Source: Heterobasidion occidentale
Taxonomy: Eukaryota; Basidiomycota; Agaricomycetes; Russulales; Bondarzewiaceae
Length of the DNA stretch: 64,000 nt
Direction: 5' to 3'
Assembly (NCBI GenBank): GCA_039111635.1
Contig: JBCAQO010000001.1
Coordinates: 3,472,001-3,536,000 of the forward strand
The number at the start of each line of letters is the position of its first letter. The first letter of the stretch is position 1. Both the position numbers and the translations under genes were made by a program. Shown piece by piece: positions 30,595-41,192 of the stretch. Under the pieces are notes generated by a model. It did not search any database, had not been told where the DNA came from, and worked only from the letters and a program-made list of their open reading frames with translations.

Positions 30595-30842
30595 TGTCAG
30601 AAGTCTGCACGATAATCCTCAGCGTGTGGACAGAAGACGCTAAGTATATATTAATGTACCTGCACGATAATCCTAAGATGATACGTTAGAAATGCAATAA
30701 GGCTACCAGAACACGCAGGATACTCACCTCAGCGTGTGGACAGAAGACGCTGAGGTGTCACGGTAACGGTACGGTCACATAAGTAACGATCTCCGGAAAG
30801 TACCGTATCGTAAGTACAGTGTTGGTGGGCTAACTTCTAACA
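30595..30842 (-). repeat. Copia-C 3' LTR
   Basis: Starts TGTCAGAAG and ends CTTCTAACA on the plus strand. Hairpin motif copies at 30617-30644 and 30725-30757; the second has perfect 11-bp arms (CACCTCAGCGT / ACGCTGAGGTG). Confidence 0.95.
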
Positions 30843-30849
30843 CTCCCCC

Positions 30850-33800
30850 TTAGCCCGGCAGTAGGCCTAGATTAGTGGAGAATAAGACATGCTTTCCTTT
30901 TGCTAAACCCTTCGTCAAAACGTCCGCCACGTTCTCGTCCGTCCGCACGTACTCCAGATGGATTTCCCCCATCTCGACCCTCTCTCGGATAATGTGGTAC
31001 TTGATGTCAATGTGCTTCGTTCGAGCGTGGTAGACATGGTCCTTCGACATGGCTATACTAGCCTGGTTGTCGCAGCGGATAAGGGTGGGGGATGACTGGG
31101 GAAATCCGAGTTCCGAGAGCAGTGAGCGAAGCCAAAGTGCCTCTTTTGTGGCGTGCGAGATGGCAATGTATTCTGCCTCGGCAGTCGCATAAGCAACGGT
31201 AGGTTGTTTCTTCGAGCTCCAAGAAATTGCTGCTCCGGCAAGGAAGAAGGCATATCCGGAGATCGAGCGGCGATTATCTCGGTTCTCTGCGAAATCGGCG
31301 TCCGTGTAGCCAACGGGGATCCAGTCGTTCTCGTCTCCCCCATATGTCAGAGCTAAGTCCAACGTCCCCTTCACGTACCGCAGGACACGCTTCGCGGCAT
31401 GCCAGTGCTCCATTCCGGGGTTTGACATGTACTGTGCCAGAGTGTTGACCGTGTAGGCAAGGTCGGGGCGCGTAGCGAGCGCCGCGTACATCAACGCCCC
31501 CACCAGGGCGGCGTACGGGTATTTCCGCATCTCTTCCCATTCCGCAGAGTAGAGCCGGGGTGACTGCTCGTTTGACAAGTGGGTGCTGGGGTCCATGGGC
31601 GTCGAGACGGGCTTGCAGTCCGTCATCGCAAAACGCTCCAGGACATTACGGAGGTAGTGCGTCTGTGAGAGCGAGATGATGCCCTTGTCTCGATTCCGGA
31701 AGACTGTCATACCAAGCAGTGTGCGCGGTTCCCCCAGTTCCGTAGTCTCGAATGGGAGCCCGCGGAAGTCTTCCTTGAGTTCCGTCATCGCCCTCTTTGT
31801 GCTCGCAGCCAAGATCATGTCGTCGACGTGAATGACAATGATGGTACAGCCTTTGTTTGATACCCGGAGGTAGACGCAGGAGTCTGAGCGGCAGCGAGTG
31901 AATCCGAGCTTCAGGAGCTCGTCGTTAAGCATCCTGTTCCAGATTCGGCCAGATTGCTTTAGGCCATAGAGAAATTTGAGCAAGCGGAGCAGCCAGTCCT
32001 CTTTCCCGAGGACCTGGAAGCCTTCGGGTTGCTTCATGAATATCTCTTCGTCGAGTTTCCCATTAAGGTAGGCAGATTTGACATCAATCTGCTCGAGGAG
32101 CCAGTTCTCCTTGGCAGCAAGTGAGAAAACGAGTCGAAACAACTCGAAACGAGCAACTGGGGAGTGAGTATCGTGGAAGTCGACGCCAGGGCGTTGCGTG
32201 AAACCCTGGGCAACGAGTCGGGCTTTGAAGCGCCCGTCTTGTTTGGCCTTGTAGGTCCACTTCGAGCCAATCGGCTTGCGGCCTTTCGGCGGCTCGACGA
32301 GTTCCCACGTCCTGTTCTTCAACAAGGCGTCGTACTCCTCCTCCATCGCCCTCTGCCAGTCGTCGCGCTCTGTGCTTCGGATGGCTTCCTGGTAGCTGCG
32401 AGGCTCCTCGCCTGCCGTCAACAGCGCTGCCTCAACGGCCGCTGTGAACAACGAGCGCTCGACAGCTGCCTCGTCTTCCTCTGCCTCTGTCTCCTCCCTC
32501 TCGTCGCGCGCTGCCTCGTCTCGTTTCTTTTCCCGGTCCTTTTGTCGCTCCCTCGCCTCTCTATTCGCATCCCTGCGAGCTCGCTCGGTCGCCTCCTGCA
32601 GATCCGCGGCTTTCCTCAATGACGAGGGCTCTCGTGCCCTTTCACTCCTTCTGAGGGTGAACTGGGTGGGTGCCGGTGTTTGTGTGCTCGTTCTGGGCTC
32701 AGGCGGCTCGGGCGGTGCTTGCTGGGCGGCTCCTGGACGCGTTCTCAGCGTTCCTGGTGCCCCCTCTGAAGGTGGGTGGTCGGGAGGATGGACGAGTGGT
32801 GGTGGTTGCTGGGCTAACGGCGACTTCGTTGTAGGGTTGTTGGGGCTCGCTTCGGGCGGTGGGGGAGTGTCCGTGGGCGACTCCTGGGCGACATGGAAGT
32901 CGTTCTCCCCCCTCTCGACCACGGGCGGCTTCCGCGGCGCCAGCGGCAAGTTGTCCTCCAAGAAGACGACGTCGCGCGACTTCACGATCCTGTGAGTCCG
33001 CGGCTCGTAGCAACGGTAGGCTGCGTCGCTGTAGTACCCTATCAGCACGCACTCGGTTGACTTGACGTCCCACTTGCGGCGCTTTTCATCAGGTATCCGC
33101 ACGAGTGTCTTGCAGCCGAATGCGCGAAGGTGTTTGACGTTCGGTTTCCGGCCGGTCCATACCTCGTGGGGCGTCTTGCCCTCGAGTGCAATGGTCGGAC
33201 CGAGGTTCTTTAAATAGATCGATGTCGACACCACCTCCGGCCACAGGAATCGTGGAAGGCCGGTTTCGTGCATCATTGCGCGGCCGCGTTCCACGATCGT
33301 CTTGTTCAGGCGTTCCGCGACGCCATTCTGTGACGGGGTGTACGGCGCCGTCGTCTCCAGGGCAATGCCCGCTGCTTTCAACCAGTCAAGAGCCTCTTTG
33401 TTGAGGTACTCTGTGCCGTTGTCGCACCGGATGCGTTTCCACAGCTGGCCGGTCTGCTTCTCCGCCATGGCCTTAAACTGCTTCATGCAGTCGAGCACCT
33501 CGCTCTTCTGCCGCATGCGGTATTCGGTGGAGAAACGGGCCTTGTCATCGGTGAAGGTGACAAAGTACCGCTCGCCCCCGATCCCGTTCTTGTCCATTGG
33601 GCCGCATACGTCCGTGTGGACCAATTCCAGTAGGTCGTTTGCCCGGTGATCTGCCTGCCTCGGGAAAGGCTTACGGTGTTGCTTTCCGTAGACGCAGTCC
33701 TCACACGTCGGCGCCTTTGCATTCGATGTGAGTTTGATCCCATCGACGAGGCCCTTCGAAATGACAAGGTCCACATTCCCTTGCCCTAGGTGGCTGTAAC

Positions 33801-35166
33801 GCCGGTGCCATAAGGCCCGCGTTAGTGGGATGGCGGCAAAAGCGGTCTCGGGGGTGGTGGGTGGTGGTGCAGGGGGCCGATCGTTTGTCATCGGGTGGCC
33901 GATCGTATCCAGGTAATAGAGACTTCCGACGAGAGACCCGGATCCGATTCGTTTGTGGTCCTTGTTCAGCAGGACAACTTTGCCCCCTCCGAAGACGGCC
34001 GATCCCCCGGCGCGGTCGAGCTTGCTCACGCTGAGCAGATTCTCGGTCGCGTCCGGTGTGTGCAGCACGTTACGCAGCCGCACCAAATCTACCTGCTTGC
34101 CGGCTTGCCCGGTCGAAATGGTGACGGAGCCTGTGCCGGCGGCGCGCATTGTGTGGCCCTTCTTGGCCGTTTCAATCGTGCGCTCGCCTGGTGAGTATTC
34201 GGCGAACATCTCCTCCCGCTTTGCGACATGGGATGATGATCCCGAGTCGACGACCCAGGTGTTTGGCTTGGCGTTCGTCGTGAGGGCTTGTTCGGGCAGC
34301 GAAGAGAAGTTAAAGAGCGACGCCTCGCGCTCGCTCGCTAAATTGGACTGATCTTTGTTTACAGGTCTTCCCCTACTGCTGTCTGCGGGGCAGTCGCGTG
34401 CGTAATGCCCGAGCTGGTGGCAGTTATAGCACTCGACTTGCCTCCCGCTGCTGCCACCTTTACTTTTGCCTCGGCCCCCGCCTCGATGCTTTCCGCGTCC
34501 TTTTCCCCCGTCTCTCCCTCTTCCGCGTACATTATCGCCCGTCCGCAGGGCAACGTTGCCGCTGTTTGCTTCGGTGCCGTCGCGGACTCGGCGACGTTGA
34601 TCCTCCAACATGATACGGGCAATCAATTGCTCGGACGTCACCTTGGACGTGTCGGTGATGGAACTGATGAGGGAGTCGTAATCAGAGGTAAGGGAGGTGA
34701 TAATCCGGTGGACGAGGATCTTGTCCTCAAGTGGGGAGCCGACGGCGACGGCTTCGTTGTAGAGATCCTGTAGTAGGTCCAGATGGAGCCTCACGTCCTG
34801 GCCGGGGGACATACGGACTGAGTAGAACTGTGATTCGACCAGTGACTGATTGAGGGAATTCTGCTCGGCGAAGAGTGTGCGGAGAATCTCCCACATCGAG
34901 TGTGCCGACTTCGCCTTCATGATTGAAGTTACCAGTGCATCCTCGACATAGAGAGCAATCTGCGCCCTCGCTTTCGCATCTCTCTCCTTCCACGATGGTA
35001 AGGCTGAATCGCCGGTAGATGGCATTGTGACGGTATCACCGCCAACGACGTTCCAAATTCCGCGTGCCTCCAGTACTCTCTCCATCTTAAAAGCCCAAAG
35101 GCCGTAACTCTTTCGGTCCTTCAACTTTGGCTCGATGGGGATGACTGAGTTTGTAGTTGTGGCCAT
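30850..35166 (-). CDS. Copia-C gag-pol polyprotein, intact (1438 aa)
   Basis: One uninterrupted frame, start ATG at 35166, stop at 30850. Gag (UBN2-like, about residues 1-200) is followed by an Arg/Gly-rich basic patch and a zinc knuckle CYNCHQLGHYARDC (246-259). Protease has VVDSGSSSH (Asp at 307). GAG-pre-integrase has the HHCC pattern (WHRRYSHL..CEDCVYGK, about 453-494). Integrase has D519, D582 and E618, with the 35-residue spacing of a D,D35E enzyme. A Pro-rich and then charged linker (about 720-900) precedes RT (GSKWTYK..FKARLVAQGFTQ, QIDVKSAYLNG, VIHVDDM) and RNase H (GYTDADFAENRDNRRS, ATAEAEYIAI, ARTKHIDIKYH). No stop, frameshift or lost catalytic residue seen. Distinct from copia-A/B: different linker, LTRs and RT signature, so a separate lineage. 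Confidence 0.97.
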   Translation of the reverse strand: MATTTNSVIPIEPKLKDRKSYGLWAFKMERVLEARGIWNVVGGDTVTMPSTGDSALPSWKERDAKARAQIALYVEDALVTSIMKAKSAHSMWEILRTLFAEQNSLNQSLVESQFYSVRMSPGQDVRLHLDLLQDLYNEAVAVGSPLEDKILVHRIITSLTSDYDSLISSITDTSKVTSEQLIARIMLEDQRRRVRDGTEANSGNVALRTGDNVRGRGRDGGKGRGKHRGGGRGKSKGGSSGRQVECYNCHQLGHYARDCPADSSRGRPVNKDQSNLASEREASLFNFSSLPEQALTTNAKPNTWVVDSGSSSHVAKREEMFAEYSPGERTIETAKKGHTMRAAGTGSVTISTGQAGKQVDLVRLRNVLHTPDATENLLSVSKLDRAGGSAVFGGGKVVLLNKDHKRIGSGSLVGSLYYLDTIGHPMTNDRPPAPPPTTPETAFAAIPLTRALWHRRYSHLGQGNVDLVISKGLVDGIKLTSNAKAPTCEDCVYGKQHRKPFPRQADHRANDLLELVHTDVCGPMDKNGIGGERYFVTFTDDKARFSTEYRMRQKSEVLDCMKQFKAMAEKQTGQLWKRIRCDNGTEYLNKEALDWLKAAGIALETTAPYTPSQNGVAERLNKTIVERGRAMMHETGLPRFLWPEVVSTSIYLKNLGPTIALEGKTPHEVWTGRKPNVKHLRAFGCKTLVRIPDEKRRKWDVKSTECVLIGYYSDAAYRCYEPRTHRIVKSRDVVFLEDNLPLAPRKPPVVERGENDFHVAQESPTDTPPPPEASPNNPTTKSPLAQQPPPLVHPPDHPPSEGAPGTLRTRPGAAQQAPPEPPEPRTSTQTPAPTQFTLRRSERAREPSSLRKAADLQEATERARRDANREARERQKDREKKRDEAARDEREETEAEEDEAAVERSLFTAAVEAALLTAGEEPRSYQEAIRSTERDDWQRAMEEEYDALLKNRTWELVEPPKGRKPIGSKWTYKAKQDGRFKARLVAQGFTQRPGVDFHDTHSPVARFELFRLVFSLAAKENWLLEQIDVKSAYLNGKLDEEIFMKQPEGFQVLGKEDWLLRLLKFLYGLKQSGRIWNRMLNDELLKLGFTRCRSDSCVYLRVSNKGCTIIVIHVDDMILAASTKRAMTELKEDFRGLPFETTELGEPRTLLGMTVFRNRDKGIISLSQTHYLRNVLERFAMTDCKPVSTPMDPSTHLSNEQSPRLYSAEWEEMRKYPYAALVGALMYAALATRPDLAYTVNTLAQYMSNPGMEHWHAAKRVLRYVKGTLDLALTYGGDENDWIPVGYTDADFAENRDNRRSISGYAFFLAGAAISWSSKKQPTVAYATAEAEYIAISHATKEALWLRSLLSELGFPQSSPTLIRCDNQASIAMSKDHVYHARTKHIDIKYHIIRERVEMGEIHLEYVRTDENVADVLTKGLAKGKHVLFSTNLGLLPG

Positions 35167-35239
35167 CTTGGATCAGCTTCGATGTGGGAAGATCTTGTAA
35201 GATCAGTGAGCGTGCTTCTGGGGATTCGTTAGGCAAATG

Positions 35240-35253
35240 CAGGGCCCATAACC
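35240..35253 (-). promoter_or_regulatory. Copia-C primer-binding site (half tRNA-iMet type)
   Basis: On the minus strand GGTTATGGGCCCTG, directly after the 5' LTR, identical to the PBS of copia-A and copia-B. The ATG inside it opens only a six-codon ORF here; gag starts 74 nt further on. Confidence 0.75.
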
Positions 35254-35501
35254 TGTCAGAAGTCTGCACGATAATCCTCAGCGTGTGGACAGAAGACGCT
35301 AAGTATATATTAATGTACCTGCACGATAATCCTAAGATGATACGTTAGAAATGCAATAAGGCTACCAGAACACGCAGGATACTCACCTCAGCGTGTGGAC
35401 AGAAGACGCTGAGGTGTCACGGTAACGGTACGGTCACATAAGTAACGATCTCCGGAAAGTACTGTATCGTAAGTACAGTGTTGGTGGGCTAACTTCTAAC
35501 A
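35254..35501 (-). repeat. Copia-C 5' LTR
   Basis: Direct repeat of 30595-30842 with one difference. Hairpin motif copies at 35276-35303 and 35384-35416. Confidence 0.95.
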
Positions 35502-35878
35502 CAAGTCCAGCAAAACCTTGATAGAACCGGACAAAAGCATACACGTCAAAGCAACGGAAATCATATCCTTGGACATACTCTCTCTTATTTGACATTCACG
35601 ATCAGATCATGACCTACTAGCCAACATCGCTCTCAAGAAATTAATTGAAAAAGGACCACAAGCAATGCAAGGAGATTTAGGGAAATAGACACACCAAGAT
35701 GGAATTGAACAACGCAATGGCTATATATGTGTACCTAAAGACGACCTTCTCCGATGGACAATCATCAAAACATATCACGACACCATGGCCATGGGACACC
35801 CAGGCTGAGCAAAAACCCTGGAGCTGGTACAATGCCATTACTGGTGGCTAAGCATGACTAAATTTGTCCATCAATATG

Positions 35879-36703
35879 TGTTAAGACCTGGTCTTTGCAC
35901 GTGATGTGTCAGGAGGCTCCTGAGTCACTGAGGGACGTGCCAAATCCAAGTGCGTCCGATGAAAGCGCCAGCGGCTAACTATGTGCGTAATTTGGAATGC
36001 ACGAGGGATTTGTGATGGTATCGTGTCTCCAGGAAAGCATAAAGGTTTTCCCACAGGTGTGAGGGTACGACCTGATGCGGGCCTGGATGGCAGTAGATAT
36101 GCTGCCCACTAAAGTCGAGATAGAATACTGCTAGTCCTGTATAGAACTCAGCCAGTATTGAGATGACGACTGAGTGGTTGAGGAATGGTAGAGAGAAGCG
36201 CAGAGATAAGTTAACCAATGTTTAATCAGATGTTCTATTGACAATCAAAGGTCTGGCCTAGTGGCAAAGACTATGATGTAGCAGAGGTATGGCTAGTACC
36301 AAAGGTCAAGAGTAAGAACAGGTGGGGGTAACAAAGGTGAACGAGCTGGCGATACAGGTATCTGGCTCGTTCTATATATATGTAAACTGCTTTAGGGCAA
36401 GATCGACAGAAGGTCTGTGCTTCTTAAGGTACCGAGGTAAACGATCTAACAGAAGCAAACAATCAACGAACAAACCGTTGGGGCAGGGACAGGAACCAGG
36501 AACAGGAACAGGGGCAGGAAACGTTCAGGTAACTGTGATGACATGATCACTGATCAGGGGTAGAAGATAAGATAAGATAACTCAATGTCTGTTGGTGAAG
36601 TCAAAGGGTCGGTCACCAGGTATAGGCCATATCCGTCGGTCATAGACCGCGTGTCATATGATCAGATGATCATATATCATGTGTTATGAGCCGGCTCTTA
36701 ACA
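35879..36703. mobile_element. Solo LTR (825 bp) inside gypsy integrase
   Basis: Begins TGTTAAGACC and ends GGCTCTTAACA, with TG..CA ends inside a short inverted repeat (TGTTAAGA/TCTTAACA). Flanked by a perfect 5-bp duplication ATATG (35874-35878, 36704-36708). A TATA-like run (CTATATATATG) lies near 36374. No internal coding region, so a recombined remnant of an otherwise absent retrotransposon. Confidence 0.85.
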
Positions 36704-36906
36704 ATATGTAGATGGTTGTGCGGTATGCCAGTCCACCAAGAACCTACCCCATCAGACATGTCCACCAATTCATTCGTTGGAAACAACAAATGTACCTTGG
36801 CACTTCATCTCCACCAACTTTGTGACAGACCTCCCAGAAAGCAGGGGTTACAATTCGATAAATGTGGTGGTTGACCAGGGACTGTCAAAAGGGATTGTCA
36901 TAATGC

Positions 36907-37988
36907 TGTTGATACGCTAGAGGTGTCTCTAAGTGCTGAGCACAACACCAAAACAACCTCTAGAGCAGGGGTGCTGGAGCTAGTATCTAATACACAAGGA
37001 ATTGTTAGTAACAACTTCAGAAAGTGAGGGCGCACTGGAGAGCAATGGGAAGTGTGAGATTATAGCGCCCGAATGGTTTCGAGACTGTACCAAACACCGA
37101 CCAAACACTCGGTTGGTCATGTCATAGATTTGTTCGGTGACAATAAAGGTAGTGTTGCAACCGACAACTATGTGCTTCAAGAGTCTCATGGGACTCTGAC
37201 AATATACAAGGGAGAAAGAGAGTTATGAGCAAAGAGAGGAGTACGAACACAAACGGGGCCAAATGACGAGGAAGACAAATTTTGAGAGGTTGACGAAGAC
37301 AATTTCAATGGTTGAGACAAGTGTGAATGAGCTCTGAACTGTGGGGTGCAAAAAGCTGCTTTATTCCAGAGTTGTATGTAGGTTTTCATAGTAAACGGAG
37401 CTCCTAAGTAAATATCAAATGAGAAATGAGAGTAAGTTCTAAACAGTTGCCAAGGCCTAGCAAACAGCAAAGATAAGCAGGTAGGTGAAATGTCCATATG
37501 GGTTCCAAAGATGATAAGGTAAAAGTCTATCAGTGATGATAAAATCCCAACCGTTTGGTATCCATTATTCGAGTGTAAGTAGCACAAACGAGTGCTGGAG
37601 AACCAATGAAAAGAAAGAAATAATAAACATATGACTTGGACAGCCAAGCGATGGTGCGAGATTGTGTTTGACCGACCATGTGGAAGTTGGGACAATAAGC
37701 AATAAGGACTAACTGACTTACAGAGCACCTTGGCCAAAACGGACTACTGGCTCCGCTCTTATAAACTCCTATTGTAACACTCTTGTGCGGTCATGGTAAG
37801 TACATGAAATATGGGCGAACTGACCCAAGTGCTGCTGAATGTCCTTTGGTGGTTTGTGGTTGGTCGGGTAGGGACTGACCGTGTTTGGTGTGAGTTGGTG
37901 TCTTTGGTACTTGTCTAGAGCTGGTTGGCCTTTCCCCAAAGCTTCCCAAATAGCTTCCCTAGACCCCAGAGCGAGTGCATGCTTATCA
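36907..37988 (-). mobile_element. Solo LTR-like element (1.08 kb), copy 1
   Basis: Plus-strand ends TGTTGATACG and GCTTATCA, that is TG..CA on the minus strand too. A related copy lies at 61652-62702. It interrupts the gypsy integrase core between IVIML and KKTITVEET. On the minus strand TTTATAAGAGCGG near 37763 could be a promoter, suggesting minus orientation. No clean target duplication could be found. The minus ORF at 37186-37737 has no family features and is probably chance. Confidence 0.65.
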
Positions 37989-38964
37989 TTGTGCAAGAAG
38001 ACAATTACGGTGGAAGAGACCACAAAGCTCTTCCAGGACAATGTGTTCAAGTGGTATAGCTTACCAACCAAGGTAGTGTCCAATAGAGGCCCTCAATCTG
38101 CGGCGAGGTTCACACAGGAACTATGGAAAGGGCCAGGAATCACTCTGGCCCTCAGCATGGCTTATTACTCCTAGACAGATGGAGAAACGGAACAGGTCAA
38201 TCAGGAGATTGAATAATTCCTGCAGATCTTTTGCAACTACCACCAAGACAATTGGGTGGACTTGCTTCCATTCGCAGAATTCTCCTACAACACCCGGAAA
38301 CATTCTGCTACAGGGAAGTTGCTATTTGAAATCCTCTATGGGTACAACCTGCCATATTTGGTCGACTCAGCTCTAGAGACCAAGGTGCCTGCAGTAACTG
38401 AATGTTTACAGTGGATCCGAGAAGTGCAGAAGGAAGCTGCTGCCAGTTTGCAAATAGCAGCGCAGCACCAAAGACCGGGACCTACACCAAAAACTTCCGC
38501 AGTGGGAAGTAGGAACCTAAGTTTGGTTAGAAGGGACCCACATTTGGACAACTCACCTGAAACTCAAGCTGGCACCCAGGCGCTATGGCCCTTTCCAAGT
38601 GATTGAAAGAATCAGCCCTTTGGCTTATTGGTTGGAAATACCTGAAACATGGAAAATACACCCAGTGTTCCATACCTCCCTACTCACCGAGTATCAGGAA
38701 ACAGAGGTGCATGGAAGGAACTACCCTAGGCCACCCCTAGAAGTCCTAAACGAGGAAGAACACTATGAAGTGAAAGCTATTTTGGACTTGAAATGCCAGG
38801 GGCGAGGAACTAAGTACCTTGTCAAGTGGCTAGGGTATCCTAAAGCAGACAACACTTGGGAACCCTTCACCCTCTTGAAAGGATCAGCCGATGAGGCGCT
38901 TTGGGAGTTTCACAAAAACTATCTAGACAAGCCCTGACCTACGGCAATTAAACTCTAGGAAAGG

Positions 38965-38973
38965 TATATAAGG
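38965..38973 (+). promoter_or_regulatory. TATA-like box upstream of the gypsy third ORF
   Basis: TATATAAGG, 47 nt before the ATG at 39020 and after the integrase stop. The same string is found in the gypsy LTR (21112-21120). It suggests a separate promoter for the downstream ORF; not proven. Confidence 0.45.
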
Positions 38974-39019
38974 AGGGGCATCTCCCCCCCTTAAGACAAC
39001 AACCCTCTTTCCCAAATAC

Positions 39020-40466
39020 ATGTCCAACCGCTCATCCTACTACTCTTCCGAACGCACTATGCTCATTGATGAAGGGACAACACTGTCCTCCTCCAGAAAC
39101 TCCTCCCCGGACATCGTCTTTACTGTCCCAAACCCTGACATTAGACCTCCTGGCAGAAGTGGCCATCCAGAGACTCCAGACGGAGTTTCCATACCGATTA
39201 CTGCTAGCTTTGCCAAAATGGGTCTCGGAACTGGATTGGGAACCCCACCAAGGGTTGAGGGAGCTGATGACAACCACCTTACAGGACATTCGAGAGAAAA
39301 AGGTCTTGTTCCGTCAACAACTCCAGGAGTGACAACATCGACATCTCCAAATCAACCGGGATTGGTTGCAAGAGGTGGAGGGGACGTCCGGACCATGGCC
39401 ACCATGAACCGCCTATTACTGCTTAGCGAGATATACCAGAGCCAGAAGAGGTTCATGCACTGACTGCCGAACCCCTAAGACCCCCTAGTGGTGGTGGAGA
39501 TCTGCACCCCAGAGAGTTGGAAAGGCTAGGAGATGCCTTTCTCCAGCGCACTATAATCTCCATGGTAATTCAAATGGCCACAGCCATGGCCCTACAGAGG
39601 CTTGCTAATTTCTTGGCAGGGCAATCCGGGAGCAAACACAGTGAGGTACCTCAATAATTGGCTGACGCCAGCGACCAGGTCAGACTCCTCGCTTACACAG
39701 AGGACCATTGAGCTGCCTCCTGGTATGCTTGGGGGACCAATAGGGAATATGCCCTTCTCATTCACCCTGACGAGATTTCTACCTTCGTCAATCTAGAGCT
39801 CTTACCTGCCCTCTTATCCAACACCAATGCCCCTCACTCATCTCTTGTTTGGGTCGACCCTTTTTGTGTCCAACTATGGCGCCCGGAAGCCGTCAGAGAA
39901 GTACCAGCTATAGGTAGTTGAGACGCCACTGTCCAGACCGAGTACTTTTGGACAACAGCACAACAACAAGCGTGGAGAGATCAAGAGGTTGTCCCCTCTA
40001 CATTGACAAGACAACTTGAGGGACAGGATGTTTGATCCGCAGATGATGAACACCCTCCAAGGTACCAAAGGACTAAGGCAAACAGGAGCAAGAGAGCAAG
40101 AGGAGCGTCATGGTCCAGAGAAAACAGTCCTCAAACGGCTCAACCGCAAAATTCGCCATCTTCAGCTGGTCCTCAAGGTGATGAACACAAAGGAGGGCAT
40201 ATCTGCTCTGATAGACAAGCTCAAAACCGCCCACAACCAACTCAAAGAACTGTTACGTGAACTTGAGCAGAGCTAGATGCATGGGATGCAGTCCCTTATT
40301 ACAGGCCGGACGAGGGGTATGAAGACTATGGGGGCATTGGCAGAGAATATTAGACCAGGGAGTTGAGGAACCCCTTGTCTCGAAAGGTGATGGAGAGGAA
40401 AGGACCCTCTACACCACAGGTACCAGTTTCACGCACAAGACATCAACATGACAGACATTCACAATG
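39020..40466 (+). pseudogene. Unrecognised third ORF of the gypsy element, decayed
   Basis: After the chromodomain a further reading frame runs on the same strand for about 480 codons. It begins MSNRSSYYSSERTMLIDEG (39020), shifts frame near 39135 to LTLDLLAEVAIQRLQTEF..ELDWEPHQGLRELMTTT, and shifts again near 39365-39425 to PEPEEVHALTAEPL, LERLGDAFLQRTIISMVIQM, YAWGTNREYALLIHPDEIS, SLVWVDPFCVQLWRPEA and YFWTTAQQQAWRDQE. It ends in a Ser/Gln/Arg-rich tail near 40466. The stops seen in this frame (TGA, TAA, TAG) are each one C-to-T or G-to-A step from Arg, Trp or Gln codons, as expected for a once-open frame. I do not recognise the protein. No signal peptide or clear membrane span, so an env-like role is not supported. 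Confidence 0.6.
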
Positions 40467-41138
40467 ATGCTAAACTACCAATGTCCGCGAAAGACGTTAA
40501 ACTAAGTACAGGAAGGAAAACCTCGAACCTGGACAACACTCCGATTAAGATGTTAATCTGCATGTCGTTAAACTGTGAAAAGAGAAAATCACTCACATGT
40601 AACACCTTTCAACACCCACGAGCAGGGAACCCTGCTTTATCAAAATGTACCGGTGAAGGACAATACCAGAGGATATGCGCTGGCTTTGTAACCCGCAAGA
40701 TCCACTCAAACCCTTTGACCAATGAAGGGAGACATTGACGAGGCACAGCTTGGTAACCCGGAGTGCTCTGTATCAAATCCAGTCAACCGTGGACAAGAAA
40801 GCAAATTGTTTGTGGAGTGGGTCAACATCCAGAACAATGTAAAACTACCAAAGGCTTGGTCCACAATGACTATAAACTAATTATTGTCTGGAACAATGTT
40901 AAAACTACTAGAAGACCTTTGGAGCGTGGATGTATTCCGGCAGACTATGGGTAGGAGACCCCCAGTTGTGGAACCCTGCCAACTAGGTCAAGGCACTTCC
41001 ATATTCCCTATGCCCTATAGTAAAAGAATATGGGGTCGACACAGTTCAATTCCATGCGAGGAGTTTGGGATCATGGAGCAGGTTACAGACTACGACCACT
41101 CCGTGGTGTTCTCATTCTACCCTTGAAGTCTGAAGCAA

Positions 41139-41192
41139 GGATTCTGCTTCAAGGGCCAGTCAGAAGGATTCCGCTTCAAGGGCCAGTCAGAA
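41139..41192 (+). repeat. 27-bp tandem duplication
   Basis: Two adjacent units (41139-41165, 41166-41192), GGATTCYGCTTCAAGGGCCA and on, one difference. The first is part of a TGAAGCA/TGCTTCA hairpin starting at 41130. Confidence 0.85.

Larger units (their letters stand above)
30595..35501 (-). mobile_element. Ty1/copia LTR retrotransposon, copia-C, apparently complete
   Basis: LTRs of 248 bp at 30595-30842 and 35254-35501, differing at a single base (CCG versus CTG). Target duplication CAAGT at 30590-30594 and 35502-35506. On the minus strand the PBS GGTTATGGGCCCTG (35253-35240) abuts the 5' LTR, and a purine tract (AAGGGGGAG) abuts the 3' LTR. The single gag-pol frame is intact. All parts needed for autonomous movement are visible. 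Confidence 0.97.
35507..38937 (+). pseudogene. Gypsy integrase with C-terminal chromodomain, decayed and split twice
   Basis: Pieces: 35507-35878 (zinc-binding domain: HDTMAMGHPG, LVQCHYWWLSMTKFV), 36704-36906 (DGCAVCQSTKN and the core start WHFISTNFVTDLPESRGYNSINVVVD) and 37989-38937 (KTITVEETTKLFQDNV, VVSNRGPQSA, TDGETEQVNQEIE, LPFAEFSYNTRKHSATG). The first two catalytic Asp are Asn (STNF at 36816, SNRG at 38082), and a stop precedes TDGETEQ. The last 113 codons (38599-38937) are open and hold HPVFHTSLL then a chromodomain (HYEVKAILDLKCQGRGTKYLVKWLGYPKADNTWEP), which marks the element as a chromovirus. Insertions at 35879 and 36907 are solo LTR-like elements. Confidence 0.88.

Noticed and set aside
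35240..35253. tRNA-iMet gene fragment
   Set aside because: Only 14 nt match the anticodon arm, always next to a copia 5' LTR, so it is a primer-binding site.
37186..37737. 183-codon minus-strand ORF
   Set aside because: Falls within a solo LTR-like element present twice; the second copy does not keep the frame and no domain is visible.
39020..40466. Env-like gene in the gypsy element
   Set aside because: Position after pol suggests env, but there is no signal peptide, no clear transmembrane helix and no cysteine pattern.
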